Below, piece after piece: positions 23,246-35,610 of a stretch of 64,000 nt of DNA. This stretch comes from Macrobrachium rosenbergii (lineage: Eukaryota; Arthropoda; Malacostraca; Decapoda; Palaemonidae). The notes under the pieces were generated by a model. It was not told the origin of the DNA. It did no database searches and was given only the letters and a program-made list of their open reading frames with translations. Location: the NCBI RefSeq assembly GCF_040412425.1, contig NC_089749.1:13158662-13222661 (forward strand), read 5' to 3'. Made by a program: the position numbers and the translations under genes. Every line of letters starts with the position of its first letter. Positions within the stretch are counted from its first letter, which is position 1.

Positions 23246-25945
23246 TAAAATCACAAAACAAAGCAGCGAGGAAAGAGGGGTACACTTGATTGCATCCGCA
23301 AGCGAGGAAGTGAAAAAGAACCGGTGGCGTTTTTCCGTTCTCACTTAACTGATTCGAGCAACGGAGGAGACGTTTTGCGCGAAAGTGGCTTCAAGCAATA
23401 AACGCAACGCGACATTTGAGTCGAGAAACATTTTGTTATAGATGGAAGACAGCGAAAACCGTTACTGTGAAATGCAAATGTATTTTTATTAGAAAGTATT
23501 TTTAGTGATAAGACTGACTACTATAGGTCTAATCTTTGTCTTTGTCTATAAAAAAATAGTCTCACAGAAAAGGTTTTTTCCTGAACCCAGCTATTTTTGC
23601 GAGTATATTTCAGTATACAATTGCTTTTCCCGTTCATATGCAGTCGTCTTTTGTACAAAAATAATATATAAGCTTACAATAAGTACTAGAATACTCATTT
23701 AATTAAACCCACAGCCAACGGAAATCACTAACTAGTCCTAGTCACTGATCAAAGTCAGGTTACTCTAAGATAAACCCTAGTACTAAGAACAGGATATTAA
23801 TGGAAAATGAATAAAAATAGTATCTAAAGCAACGTAACCCTACGAACCTTTGTGAAGGAGAATGAAGACCACAATGAAGGCCACGATACTAAAATACACC
23901 ATCCGTCAGAACCATTTCCTCCGGCATCAAATCCCTTTGAGGCTTACGTCAAGTTTGCGTAACGGTTCGTCTTGGCAATGTTGGACATTGACTATACCCT
24001 GAACCTTCGTCTTTTTATTTATTTATTCATTTGTTTATTTATCTACTTATTTATTTAATTTCATGGCTTAACACTTGATACCAAGAGACCTTTGAGAACT
24101 AAACAGGAAGAATGTTGCTACACTGAGCGAGTCGTGACGTTATGATATCTTTCGTATGGTTTTGTGTGTAAAACTCCATTAATGTTTGGATAGTTTAGCT
24201 TAAAACGGCCTTATGCCAGCACGTTTAGGGTTTGAAGAGGTTAAGGACGCCTGATGTGGACCCCTAGACTCAGGTTTGCCAACAGACAAAAAGAGAATTT
24301 TCCTGTTTATGAGACAAAGACCGTTATCATTCAGGTACCGAAGTGTACAATTTGATAACGTTGGAAAGGTACCGTAAATGATATTACTGTGTTTGTACGA
24401 ACGTCATTTGCAAACAATGGCAGAAATTCACGTTTGTAATATTAGACCGAATCTTATTATATCTGTAACTCGAACCCACCTTTCAAGGAATATTTAAAAA
24501 CCGTCATATCTATTCAGAACTGTGCGGTTTACTGAGTGGTTCATCTCCAAAGGTAACCGCGGATTTCACTTCAGTTTACCGCAGAGATGTTGATTTGAAG
24601 ACACACGCGCTTTCATAATCGCCTCCTTCATTCAAACTTGGCGAAGCGAAATCCAACCTGCATTCCATTCGGATGAGATTGCAAGATTTGCAGTAATGAT
24701 TTCGCTGAGAGCCAGATGTATATGTAAGCATGGGAGTTGGGACTTTATTTTATTATTCTTTTTATATATACAACACGATATCAATGTGTTTGCTCACAAA
24801 ACTATTGAATGAGCATATACGCCTACCATCCTATATTTTATTTCTGTTGCCACGAATAACTTATTCTTCTGTCTGATATCACTGTTTTTAAACAGTTAAA
24901 ACAATCAGAGCATCAGTTATTGTACCATCATTGTAATTACATTACAGTAACATTCTTGAAATCTACATGATAGGAATATTATGTGAAATGATTTGAGATT
25001 TATAAAGCTACAACAGCTGCGCGTGCAGATTTTATCTTAGTCCACGATACGTATTTCTACATGTAGACAGAAGTAAAAAATATGAAGATAAATGTATAGG
25101 AAAACAGAACGCTATCTAGAAAGGCAACCAGGACAGCAAGAGAGGCTTTCCCAAATTTCATGGTGCTACATTTAAGCAATGAGGAGTCCCCTGGTACCGA
25201 GCAGTACGGATTGGGTCTAAAGACGCATTAAGCGAAGCATTAGCCTAAGTGCTCTGTTCGGCTAAGTTGACGAGGTCGGCCTAAGCTTGATATTTCTAGA
25301 CCATCGTTGAGAAAAAAATTACCAGTGACAACGTAAACAGTTGCATATATCAGATCAAGATCCCGGATGTTGTTGACAAACAAACAGGAGAACAGGCTTT
25401 GGGGCGGAAAGGTGGGGGCGAGGAAGGGGCTTTGACGCCGGGGCAGGGAGGACCTGATTATCGACATAAAGCTAGAAGTTCGCGGGTATAATGGTTCGCA
25501 ATTCAATTCCCGAAAACAAATGGCGTACGGATCTGACACTAATGACGGCAATAAGAGATGGTAATGATCTCTTGAACTACGCGAATGTAATAATGAAAAT
25601 GACTACCACGGTCTAGGATGGCTACATTGGTGATGTAACGGCAGGAGGAGCAGCAGCAGCTGTAGAAGTGAACGTAATTAGCACTAATGACGAATCCGCC
25701 ATTTAAAAGCGTTGGGAAATAACGCTATATCTGATACCAATTCTTTACAAGGTTTCAGTAAAAACGAGTCATTCATTTCCCCAAGGATTCCCTTTATGCC
25801 GAAGAGTAATCAGACCTACTTTGATTTTCTAACTAAAATAGATTTTCCTTGTCACTGCGTTTGCTCTCTTCTCTTTCTTTCCTCCGCCTCTTCTTTACCG
25901 AAACATCAGAAGCATTTCTGTAAATCCGATATTTATCTTACGTCG

Positions 25946-25948
<3 letters not shown>
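23246..25948. other. 2.7 kb without recognisable genes or repeats
   Basis: No long coding frame, RNA gene or dispersed-family copy seen. The 103-codon minus-strand frame at 25240-25551 is in a GC-richer patch but has no domain or splice support. Confidence 0.4.
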
Positions 25949-26010
<62 letters not shown>

Positions 26011-26094
26011 TACAAACATTTGCTTGGGATGAGTTTCAGAAATGCACACACACACATCTTTCTCCTCCCTAATGCCACCGGGACTGATTGAAAA

Positions 26095-26159
<65 letters not shown>

Positions 26160-26254
26160 TCAATTCTGCTTTACTATTATGGGTTTCTTTCTCATGAAAT
26201 GTTTAAATGTAAAGGCGGTTTTTCAAAGAATTTTTTTCTGTTTATATGACAGTT

Positions 26255-26326
<72 letters not shown>
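25949..26326 (+). repeat. cluster of three GA microsatellites, one compound with GT
   Basis: (GA)n at 25949-26006 and 26097-26157, then (GT)n 26259-26288 changing directly into (GA)n 26288-26326. A short CA patch lies between the first two arrays. The purine-rich strand is the + strand in all three. Confidence 0.98.
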
Positions 26327-26327
<1 letters not shown>

Positions 26328-26929
26328 ATACGTTACTTCTTCTGAATTGTCTTGAAGTGTGGATACGGTGTTATTTTTGTTTAATCATTATGATCTGATT
26401 TTTAGCAAAGACAGAAGCCCCACCCCCGGGAGTAAAAATTATTGCCAGATGTTTCTAGACAGAGACTTTGAAACTGGTACTGTTTTCAATGTCATGAATG
26501 ATTCATCAGATATTTGACTTACTGGATGATGGTAATTTATGATGAGTAATGATCATTTGTACGTCTCTCTCTCTCTCTCTTCCACTTATTGTAGTCCTAT
26601 ATATCCTTTTCCTTTGCTTTAATCTTTCTCGTTACCTTCTTTTCCAACTTTCTTTCGACTGAAGCAGAGAAGAAGAATGCGTATTCCATTCTCTTTTTTT
26701 CTTTACCTGCATGTCCTCACATTTTTTTAATGTCTACGACGCTTATCCCTGAATTGCATATTCCTTTTTTCATTTCCGTCATTCGCAGTCTATCCCCCCT
26801 ACCCCTCCCAGGTCCCTACATCCCCTCCCATTGGGGCCCTTTCCCCTCATCAGTCATTCCCGAAATCAGTGCCTCTGCCATTCCAGAGGACTCTCGGCAT
26901 GTGGATTCCGTTCTCCTCACGGCCCACTT

Positions 26930-27146
26930 TGGGCACAATGCGGAAGGACCTCTCTCTTTTGTGGACATTGAGAGAAAGAGAGAGAGAGAGAGAGGAAAAA
27001 TGAACGCAAGGAAGGAAACGACCGTCTCTGGGCTTTTTCAAAACTTTGGAGGAGGCAACGGTAGGAGAAAAAAAAGCGAGTGAAATGTGGAGAGAAAGAT
27101 TACGAATGGCTGGCTAGTTTTTTTCTCTCTCTCTCTCTCTCTCTCT
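26930..27146. repeat. short GA and CT tracts
   Basis: GAGAAAGAGAGAGAGAGAG near 26968-26993 and CT repeats at 27123-27146. The intervening frame of 117 codons (26730-27083) is low-complexity Pro/Ser and is not called. Confidence 0.8.
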
Positions 27147-27454
27147 TCTTTTAAATCACACAGCTGTTGGGAATAACTTCCGTTTATTCGAAGACGCAAA
27201 CCCAGCTTTCAAGATCACTCGATTATATTTGTCAGCTGTTTGTGCGTGCGTTCATGCGTGCTTGCGTGTCAGTGTTGATCGATATTGCCTAATAATGCGC
27301 ACAGAAATGCAGTCATACACGGATGCTGCATCAGCACATCAACAAGCATTAGGTAACCTGCAAAGTTTACTGATGTGCTCGACTGAGTCAGACGAGTAAG
27401 TCAGTGGCCTGCTGATTTATACCAAGAAGACTTCCTCGTCTGTTATCCTACTGA

Positions 27455-27578
27455 GCTAAATCTGTATATTTACAATATTTAAATTCTCTTTCGTTTTCTG
27501 GGTTTTCTGTCCCGCTAAGCTAAATCTGTATATCTATAATATTTAAATTCTCTTTCGTTTTCTGGGTTTTCGAGTTGG
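27455..27578 (+). repeat. 64 bp tandem duplication
   Basis: GCTAAATCTGTATAT followed by AATATTTAAATTCTCTTTCG and TTTTCTGGGTTTTC occurs at 27455 and again at 27519 with very few differences, so the duplication is recent. Confidence 0.95.
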
Positions 27579-28040
27579 TGTCACAGCTAAAGGTGGCGGC
27601 TAGCTCCTTTTGACTGTAACGTTCTCGCCCATATTTCGATGTCAGCGACAGCGAACACGAGAGAGGCAGGAAACAAAAACCTGGCGACAAGCGCAAAGCC
27701 CATGTCGAGTGGAAACAAAAAAATTGATCTCGAGCTGTTGTTTACTTGCAACGCAAACAATTTCCTTGTTGTTCTCGTTGCTGCGGAGGGACATGGGTCT
27801 AGAGACAAAATGAAAAAAGGAGGAGGACATGTTTACAAGGAAAGTACTCTAGGGGAGTGTTTGTTGTTACGAAGAGACAAGTCCCTGCAAACATAGGACG
27901 CAGAGAGAGAGTGAGAGAGGAGCTTGTTCTTGAAAAGCATACCTGGTACAGACGGCGTTCAGTTTTCAAAAATACTGGTCTAATGATTCGTTGAGCTATT
28001 TCCTCTCTTAATATTTCCCATATTTGAATGGAATGAAGTG

Positions 28041-28309
28041 GAAATATAGAATTTAGGCCAAAGGCCTAGCGCTGGGACCTATGAGGTTATTCAGCGCTGA
28101 AACAGAAACTGACAGCAAAAAGGTTTGAAAGGTGTAACATGAGAGCCTCGTTCTCGCTATCAAACAATTGATAGGAGAACACGAATGGAAGTACAGTAAA
28201 ACGAATGAAAGGGGTTGCAGTTACTAGCCAAAGGGACGCCCCAAAGAACCATTAGTAATGCTTACAGTGCATCGCGTGAGGTGAATTGACGGCGCTCCCT
28301 CCCTACGAG
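28041..28309 (+). mobile_element. family A dispersed element, copy A1
   Basis: Full-length-looking copy running from GAAATATAGAATTTAGGCC through GCTGGGACCTATGAGGT, AGGTTTGAAAGGTGTAAC, AAGTACAGTAAAA, GGTTGCAG and GTGCATCGCGTGAGGTG. I recall this sequence as very common in decapods (memory, not searched). No tRNA-type promoter boxes are evident, so calling it a SINE would go beyond the sequence. Confidence 0.85.
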
Positions 28310-28339
28310 AGCATATTTGAATGAAAGGATTCTTGCATT

Positions 28340-28960
28340 CTCTATGTATCAACCGCCTTGAGGGATTCTAATGTGCACGAAATAACCATTTACATTAGAA
28401 GATTCTAACTCAAACGCATGGGCATCCTGAGAGAAGGATTCTCGGGTGGAAAATTTGCAAAGTCAATTAAAGATTTCAATACGGACTAATATTCATTTCG
28501 ATAAAAGGACACTTAGGTACGCCAATAGCCAGACAGAGGGATTGATGATTCTAGTGATCCTTTGCAAATGATCATGTTAGCTGATAGACTAACATGCAGA
28601 AATGTATCTGGATAAAAGAATCTTAAATACGAGCTAAAGACTAGTTTACTAAATTGATTCTAATGTGCAGTAATGTTTATGTGATTGGAAGAATCTGATG
28701 CGTTTAGAAAGATTAAGTAATTTATAAAGTCTGATGCATTTGGAAAGACTAAGCAATTTAAAGTTTACGTATATGTTAAATAAAGAGACTTAGTAGATTC
28801 TATAGGAAATTTGGATCGGTTAGGTTAAATGGTTTTAATATGTAACAAATGAGCATTCAAACTGAAGGATTCTAATATGCGTACATCATATTTCTTATAA
28901 ATACGAAGAGTGCAAAACATTAATTATATATATAAAAGGATTTTAATGCGCGATAATGTC
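28340..28960 (+). repeat. possible decayed minisatellite with GGATTCTAATGTGC core
   Basis: Variants of AAGGATTCTAATGTGC (28363, 28660, 28866, 28936 and weaker ones between) recur at irregular spacing, often followed by AC/GTAAT. Divergence is high and no fixed period can be given by eye. Confidence 0.35.
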
Positions 28961-29970
28961 CTACACGCTAAGTTATCCTTGCTCTCATAGAAATTTCGAC
29001 TTTCCCAAATCTTTATTAAGAAAGTTGGGGCATTTAAAGATACGATTATCACGCCTGTTAGTTCCCCGGTGCAAAACACTTCGCGCAAAATCAAGTGAGT
29101 CGACATTAGAATTTCCTGTCATTTTTGCTTTTCTTTCCCTGTCCATTACCATCTCAATAATTCATGCATTTCCCCTTTTTTAATCTCTTTGTTTTCCTTC
29201 CAGTTCCGTGATCATCATATATTATGCACTTTGTCTTCGCGTCTTCCCACAAGATTCTTCATTATATCATTTTTCAATTCGGTTATCGGTGTTCAAACAC
29301 TTTTTCGTCTCGGATCTAAAAACCTCCAAAATGTAACGCAAACAAACCATCGGTTCAGTAAATACAAATACGACTAAATACAATCATAAAATAAGCCAAC
29401 GGAAAACTAAACGTTTTATTTAACACGAGCTAAACATAATTACGTGTTCACGTGAACCGGATGAATGCACAACGGTGGAACATGAAAGGAATTCATTTAA
29501 ATGAGATTACGGTGCTGGAATACTCTGTAAGTATGACAACAACGTTATTCGAATGAAAATAGATATAGTTTTCATCGTAGGATCAAAGCGCAGACAGATT
29601 TCGACATCTAAATCGGGCGGAGGGGTTCTTTTAAATTGCACTCAGAACAGGAAATGACGAACATATAAGAAGAATTGAGGCATACATTCAGTTGTACATA
29701 TTTCGACATTTGAAATGAGCAAATTGGTTCCTTCAGATTATGGTAATTTTCATTGACATATGCTACGGACATGTAGGGAGAAAAGAAGCATACGCTCACA
29801 TATACACAGACTAAAAGGGCAAGAGGGCATACACTCAGATGTACACTGATGAATAGACGGAGTTGTACATTTATGTACACTCAGGTGTACACACTGACTG
29901 AAAAATGAGGAAATAAACAAAAGATGGTGCGCATATTAGATTAAAGAAAAAAGGAGAAATGGAATGGAAT

Positions 29971-30249
29971 GGAATATAAAATTCAGCCATACGCCAAGCG
30001 CAGGGACCTACGAGGTCATTCAACGCTGAAAAGGAAACTCAGATTAAAAAGGTTTCTAAAGGTGTCACAGGTGGAAAATTCGCACTTGCACTATGAAACA
30101 ACTGTTAGGAGAGGGTGGAAAGTAAGATGGAAGAAAGAGAATATGAAAGGAGGTACAGTAAAAGGAACGAAAGGGGTTGCAGCTAGGGGCCGTAGGGACG
30201 CTGCAAACAACCTTAAGTGATGCCGACAGTGCACCCTGCGGAGAAAAGG
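29971..30249 (+). mobile_element. family A dispersed element, copy A2
   Basis: Same order of blocks as A1: TATAAAATTCAGCCATACGCCAAGCG, GGGACCTACGAGGTCATTCA, AGGTGTCAC, GCACTTGCACTATGAAACAA, GGAGAGGGTGGAAAGTAAGA, GGAGGTACAGTAAAAGGAAC and GCAGCTAGGGGCCG. Confidence 0.9.
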
Positions 30250-31230
30250 GAGATATGCATTCTGACGGGGTTAAACTTCGGGCAAAAATGAAGAGTATAT
30301 ATTGAAGAGGTATACACGAAGAAAATACTGAAAAAAGATTAAATAAATAAAGAAAATAAATAAAACCTACACTACCAGAGGCAGTTTACACTTAACGGAT
30401 CAAAGAAGGGAAGTTTAATCCTACCTTTCAACTTGGTTTTTCTTCTTTTTTTTTTTTTAATCTGCGTTTTTATACGGAAATTACTCCCCTCAAAAAAAAA
30501 TGGTAAATAAAATTCAAGCAAAAAAACGCCAGCTCATCTTTTCCTATCCGGAAGTGGATGTTTGAAACTTTAAATTAAATCTCACAGTCTCTCTTAAATA
30601 TTTACTTCATTTTAGGTTTTTTTTTTTATGCCGTGTGGTACGTAAAGGATAATTCGGATTAATGAAATAATCTACAGCAAATGAAAACTACGTAAAACTA
30701 CAGAGAGAAATCTGTAGATCTGAAAACCACGATGGTAACAAACAAACACTTAGAATCATTTAGGAGTTAATGAATGCTAGATAAGACATTCACACACATA
30801 CAAAAATAAAATGAAATTAAAATCAAGATTGAGTGGAGGGGACACATAGGTAAGAATCCCTTGCAAAAACTGAACAAGTGCATCACTGGAAAGAAAAATA
30901 ACAAATTCTAAGTCTTGATGCACAGAATTACAACGACTTTAAAATAAACTGCATTTTGAACTGTGTTCATTTATTCCGAGAATGAGCTAAATACATCCAA
31001 AGGTCAAGGTCAATATCCCTGGTCATTCTTTCCCCACTCGAAGGTTTACAACTGAAGGTCATTAGTATTATCGATATTGCATCATATTTTGATCTGACGG
31101 TATTTGATCACGGACAACACAGATCATGCTTTGAAATTACCAAATTAGAAACAATTGCAGGGTAAGAGTACTGTTTCTCAGTTTTACCTGATAAAAATAA
31201 TAGTACTAGTTTCCTTTCAGCAGTTAGTGA
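30250..31230. other. non-coding stretch
   Basis: AT-rich with several poly-A and poly-T tracts; nothing recognisable. Confidence 0.4.
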
Positions 31231-31236
31231 TGAAAT

Positions 31237-31237
<1 letters not shown>

Positions 31238-31301
<64 letters not shown>

Positions 31302-31322
31302 AAGATGAACATTATTCATGCA
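31238..31322 (-). mobile_element. (ATT)n array with a remnant of the LINE/SINE tail
   Basis: The array (31238-31299) is followed by TTCAGAAGATGAAC and then ATTATTCATG, matching the first 14-24 bp beyond the array at 20994. This looks like an extremely 5'-truncated retrotransposon insertion whose tail expanded. Confidence 0.6.
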
Positions 31323-31974
31323 GTATCTGTCAAGTACTTCCACGTCTTTTTAGCTTTTGATATAATGATCGATATCAAACCAGACAATTACAAATGAATT
31401 TTAACTTTCGAATAAATGAGACTCACATGCGTGTCTCAATTTCCCTGCAATGCCTTGATGAATTAACCTCCAGCGAGCAATATTCCTAGAGGTGTGCGCA
31501 TTGCTTCAACAGGACCCATAGCGGTTTTCATCTTCCAAGTGCAGATAGACCATCCACACGGATGCCTTTGGTAAATAGGCCTAACCAAGATCGGTAGGTA
31601 CCACTGGCTATACCTAGGTCTAGAGAATTTAGACCCTGGACTACACACACACACAGTCTCCATAACTAAATAAATGAATAAATAAATAAATATAAATAAA
31701 TAAAGAGTAATTCCGTAAAACCAAACGAGATATTTATCAAGGGCATCTTTCATCCACCTCATTCGTTATTTTGAATGCTTCCTACGCGTACAATACGCGA
31801 ATTTTAAAAATCACGATGTGACATTCTGGCAATAACGTCGCTTCAGTGAACGTCCCTAGGCTACGAGACGCGAACATGACCGGTCCAATTCCTGGGAGGG
31901 ATTAAACGACAGGTTTAACCTTTCAGAGCCAGTGTGCAGACCTATTGCAAGACGCGATAACTGGGTGACAAGTG

Positions 31975-32540
31975 GGAGGGGGACAGAGAGGGAGGTAGAG
32001 AGGGGAGAACGGGGAGGGGGAGAAGAACGGGGAGGGGGGAATGAGGAGGGATAACAGGAAGGGGGAATGGGGAGGAGGGGATCAAGGAAAGGGGGGACTG
32101 AGAGGGGGGAGAAAAGAAATGGGAGAACGGGGAGGGGGGGAAGGAGGGAGGAACAGGAAGGAGTGAATTGGGAAGGGGAACAGGGAGGGGGAAAGGGGAA
32201 CGGGGAGTGGGAACAGGAGCAGAACAGGGGAACGGGGAGGGGGAACAGGGAGGAGAAAAGGGGAACAGGGAGGGGAAGGGGAAAAGAGAGGAGAAAGGGG
32301 AACGGGGAGGGGGAGTAGGAGGAGAAAAGGGGAACGGGGAGGGGGAACAGGGAATAGAAAAGGGAACAGGGAGGGGAAGGGGAACGGGGGAGGGGGAACA
32401 GGAGGAGAAAAGGGGAACGGGGAGGGGGAACAGGAAGGAGAAAAGGGAAGGGAGGAGTGGGACTAGGAAGGAGAACAGGGGGAGGGGGAACGGAGGGGGA
32501 ACCGTTACGAGGAGGACCGGGAAGGGGAGAGGATAGGGAC
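31975..32540 (+). repeat. G-rich minisatellite, about 560 bp
   Basis: Purine-only on the + strand for nearly its full length, made of irregular units such as GGGGAACGGGGAGGGGGAAC, AGGAGGAGAAAA. It has many runs of four or more G, so stable G-quadruplex formation is plausible. Two Gly/Glu/Arg frames across it are composition artefacts. Confidence 0.9.
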
Positions 32541-32951
32541 TTCTGACGTCATCGTTTTCTTCTGTTATTAAATCACATGAAGGAATGTATAACTGTTCTA
32601 TTTACTGTATCAAGTTTGTTTCTCAATGATTGTTGTACTTGTCTTTGACCATTATAAAACAAGGTGAAGGTACAAGTTTTAACTCAGATAAAAGTCACGT
32701 TTAATCTCGAGTGTTTTTTTATCTTTAGAAGTGGCAAGGTGACGGGAACACATGTTTCATCTGTGGGGGAAAATTTATGCTGAAGTTTGTTCTAATGAGA
32801 AAAGATGGGGTATGTCGTTGTATAAAACATTATACATGAACGTTCTTGCATATATATATATTTTTTTTTCTTTTAAAACAGAATTCCACCTAACACAAAA
32901 AAGGGTACGTGAGAATACACTTACTAATCCACACGTACTTCTAGACACAGG
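32541..32951. other. non-coding stretch
   Basis: No repeat copy or coding frame supported. Confidence 0.4.
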
Positions 32952-33307
32952 CAGTGATTCTCAAACTGTGTGCCGTGACACTCTGGGGTCCCACAGACAG
33001 TACCTAGGGGTGCAGCAAGATTGTCATGAATTTTGCCTTGGCTAGATCGTCTCAGTGAACATTTGTAAAAAAAAAAAAGAAAGCTTGCAGAAGTCCTCAT
33101 ATAATTATTATCAGTGTGTCTACTCTAATTATGTTTCTCTAATTCTTCTGATATGCTCTTTGTTTGTACAGTATATTTTGGTTTGAGCATGGATAATAAT
33201 TTTATTCATTAAATAAGAAGTTAATTCATGCGATGTTTTGGGATGGTGCCACGGTAATGATTACGTTAGCTAATGTGCCATCACTAAAAAAAGATAGAGA
33301 ACCACTG
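32952..33307. mobile_element. non-autonomous hAT-like DNA transposon, 356 bp
   Basis: Left end CAGTGATTCTCAAACTGTG; right end, reverse complemented, CAGTGGTTCTCTATCTTTTT. The CAGTGGTTCTCAAACT type of terminus is typical of hAT elements of the Charlie/Buster kind in animals. The internal sequence also pairs (TGCCGTGACA... near the left end, ...GGTGCCACGG... near the right). There is no transposase frame. The 8 bp flanks (GACACAGG and ATAGAGAG) do not match clearly, so the target-site duplication is unconfirmed. Confidence 0.65.
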
Positions 33308-33342
33308 ATAGAGAGTCCAAGAACCGCTAAACAATACTACAC

Positions 33343-33344
<2 letters not shown>

Positions 33345-33379
<35 letters not shown>

Positions 33380-33392
33380 TACACACACACAC
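33345..33392 (+). repeat. (CA)n microsatellite
   Basis: CA repeats with two interruptions by CG/CAT. Confidence 0.95.
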
Positions 33393-33740
33393 AGCATCGC
33401 GTAACCAAACAAGAATTGACGTCTAAATTAGGCGCCGAATGCCGCATTCCAGCGTCGCCGACGCGATTATTTGCCGAGCAATTTGCAAGCGAATCGCAAA
33501 CGAAGGCCGCTCAGTTGCCGAGAAAGGAAGAAGGAGAGGCTGTGTGTGTGTGTGTACAAACGGAATGCTTTAGACCTCGCGCTCTCTCTCTCTCTCTTTG
33601 TTCACCAGGGAATTATGTACGAAGTAGTTACTGAACGCGCTGCGAGGGAAAGCTATTACTTGCTGGCCTTTGTTCAGTCTCGATTTTATTTTCTTTTGTT
33701 TTGTAGGCTGGAGAGCCACGGGAACATTTGCCTGTTTAGG

Positions 33741-33743
<3 letters not shown>

Positions 33744-33813
<70 letters not shown>

Positions 33814-33870
33814 TCACAAGGAAGCAGTATACCTTTACGTAAGGAGAGAAAGAGAGAGAGAGAGATCAAG
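33744..33870 (+). repeat. (GA)n microsatellite with a second short GA tract
   Basis: Pure GA at 33744-33810, then GAGAGAAAGAGAGAGAGAG near 33843-33865 and a CA patch at 33877-33898. Overlapping frames of 77-129 codons here are artefacts. Confidence 0.97.
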
Positions 33871-34378
33871 GTTCTACACACACATACACACACACACAAC
33901 TGAATATCCTCTCTTACAAGCCGTAATAACAAAACATTTCTTTTATTGCTTCCATGCAATGAATTTGCATGAACGAAAACATCAGACTGATAATAAATTA
34001 AAAATAGGAAATGATCTCAGTGAGATCTCTGAATTATAAAATAATTCACGGTCTCATACCTACCATCAAGCATTAAGTATAATTTTCATTTGAGTCCAGT
34101 TAGTTTCAAGCACCGGCGCCCTTCGAGAAAAATCTATTAGGAAAGCAGTTAAAGACCTGAAGGTCTAAAGACCTTGACAAATTCGCCCTTTGTCAACCTG
34201 ACTACATGCATATCTGGCACTCTCGCTCTCTCCTTATTCCCAGTGTCACCATGATTTCGGGGCCTACAAAATTTCCCACCCCTTCTGACCCACGTCATGG
34301 AGGCTAGTCAAGTGGCTTTTACTGAGTGACGATATTCAAGGTGTCCTGACGTTGACTCTCAGTGTCGACTGAAAATCT

Positions 34379-34970
34379 TGCAACAGACGTTGAAAAACCT
34401 GCAACCGACAGTGAAGTCTGTAACAGACATTGAAAAGCCTCCTACAGATATTGAAAGGCTTGCAACATACATAGAAAAACCTTCAGCAGATATGGAAGAG
34501 TGTAACAGACATTGACAAGCCTACAACAGACATTGAAAAGCCTGCAACAGACATTGAAAGGCCTGTAACAGACACTGAAAAGACTGCAACAGATGTAGAA
34601 AAGCCTGCAGCAGACAATGAAAAGCCTGAAACAGACATTGAAAGGCCTGCAATAGACACTGAAAAGACTGCAACAGATATTGTAAAGCCTGCAGCAGACA
34701 CTGAAAAGCCTGCAATAGACACTGAAAAGACTGCAACAGATATTGAAAAGCCTGCAAGAGACATTGTAAAGCCTGCAGCAGACATTGAAAAGCCTGCAAG
34801 AGACACTGAAAAGCCTGCACAAGAGACATTAAAAAGCCTGCAGCAGACATTGACAAGCCTGCAAGAGACACTGAAAAGAATTCATCAGAACTTGAAAAGC
34901 CTGCAAAAGACATCGAAAACCCTTCACCAAACACCTGGAAAGCCAAAACCTTCTTTTACATGAAAAATAC
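34379..34970 (+). repeat. 21 bp minisatellite with heptad open frame
   Basis: About 25 tandem units of CCTGCAACAGACATTGAAAAG and variants. From 34502 to the TGA at about 34973 the + strand stays open as seven-residue units (PATDIEK, PVTDTEK, TATDVEK, PAIDTEK). Before 34502 two units each lack 2 bp, shifting the frame, so a coding function is unlikely as the sequence stands. There is no Met start in that frame. Around 34645-34790 a 63 bp higher-order unit (three monomers) is duplicated. All three minus-strand frames are also open for 107-141 codons, as expected of a repeat whose period is a multiple of three. Confidence 0.9.
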
Positions 34971-35610
34971 CCAGGTACGAGAAATGGTGTTTGATAAAAA
35001 CCATTTTCTTAATCAAATCGCTTTATCCCTCTCATTTCTATTCTAATATCTCATTAACCAATATTAGGCTCGAGAAATCAATTACTTTTTAACCCAAGAT
35101 CATCAATCAAGTTCTCACAATTTTTTTGTTTAATTACTTAGGATTCTCAACAAGGTGTCGAGATTAGCTCTCAGAATCTCTGCAGATGTGGCAATCATGT
35201 GAAATTAGCTCCGACTTATTCAAGAGCACTGAACACATCTGATTAGCTGGATTACGAGTTACTTAATCACTAATCAGAAAAGCTCATGAAAGTTTCCAAA
35301 ATGAGAGGCTTCTCTGAATAGGTGATGAGCAACTCGAGAGAACATGGCTTGAATTTATTTCCGTTTAACTTGGCGGTGTCACGTGGGGTCACAGAAGAAA
35401 AAATCGTAGATAAAGGGTCAGATGGAAGTGTTATACTAGCATCCTTTGTCCATTTTTGCTAATTCAGTCTTTTTTAAAACAAATTCAAGCCCTCAGTAGT
35501 GAGGAACGTACCAAGATGGCTGACGGGGTTAAACCTTTTTTCTTTTAATCAATTCTTAAGCTGTTTAATCTAAACAGGAATAACGACAAGGTCAAAGAAT
35601 AGCTATGTTG
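34971..35610. other. non-coding stretch
   Basis: No feature recognised. Confidence 0.4.

Noticed and set aside
22713..23344. Three overlapping minus-strand frames of 164-204 codons
   Set aside because: Only Tyr, Leu, Phe, Ile, Ser; produced by a degenerate AAAT repeat that has no stop codon on that strand.
32067..32536. Two Gly/Glu/Arg-rich + frames
   Set aside because: Direct translation of the purine-only minisatellite.
34442..34946. Three minus-strand frames of 107-141 codons over the 21 bp array
   Set aside because: All frames are open because the repeat period is divisible by three and the unit lacks stops; no independent coding sign.
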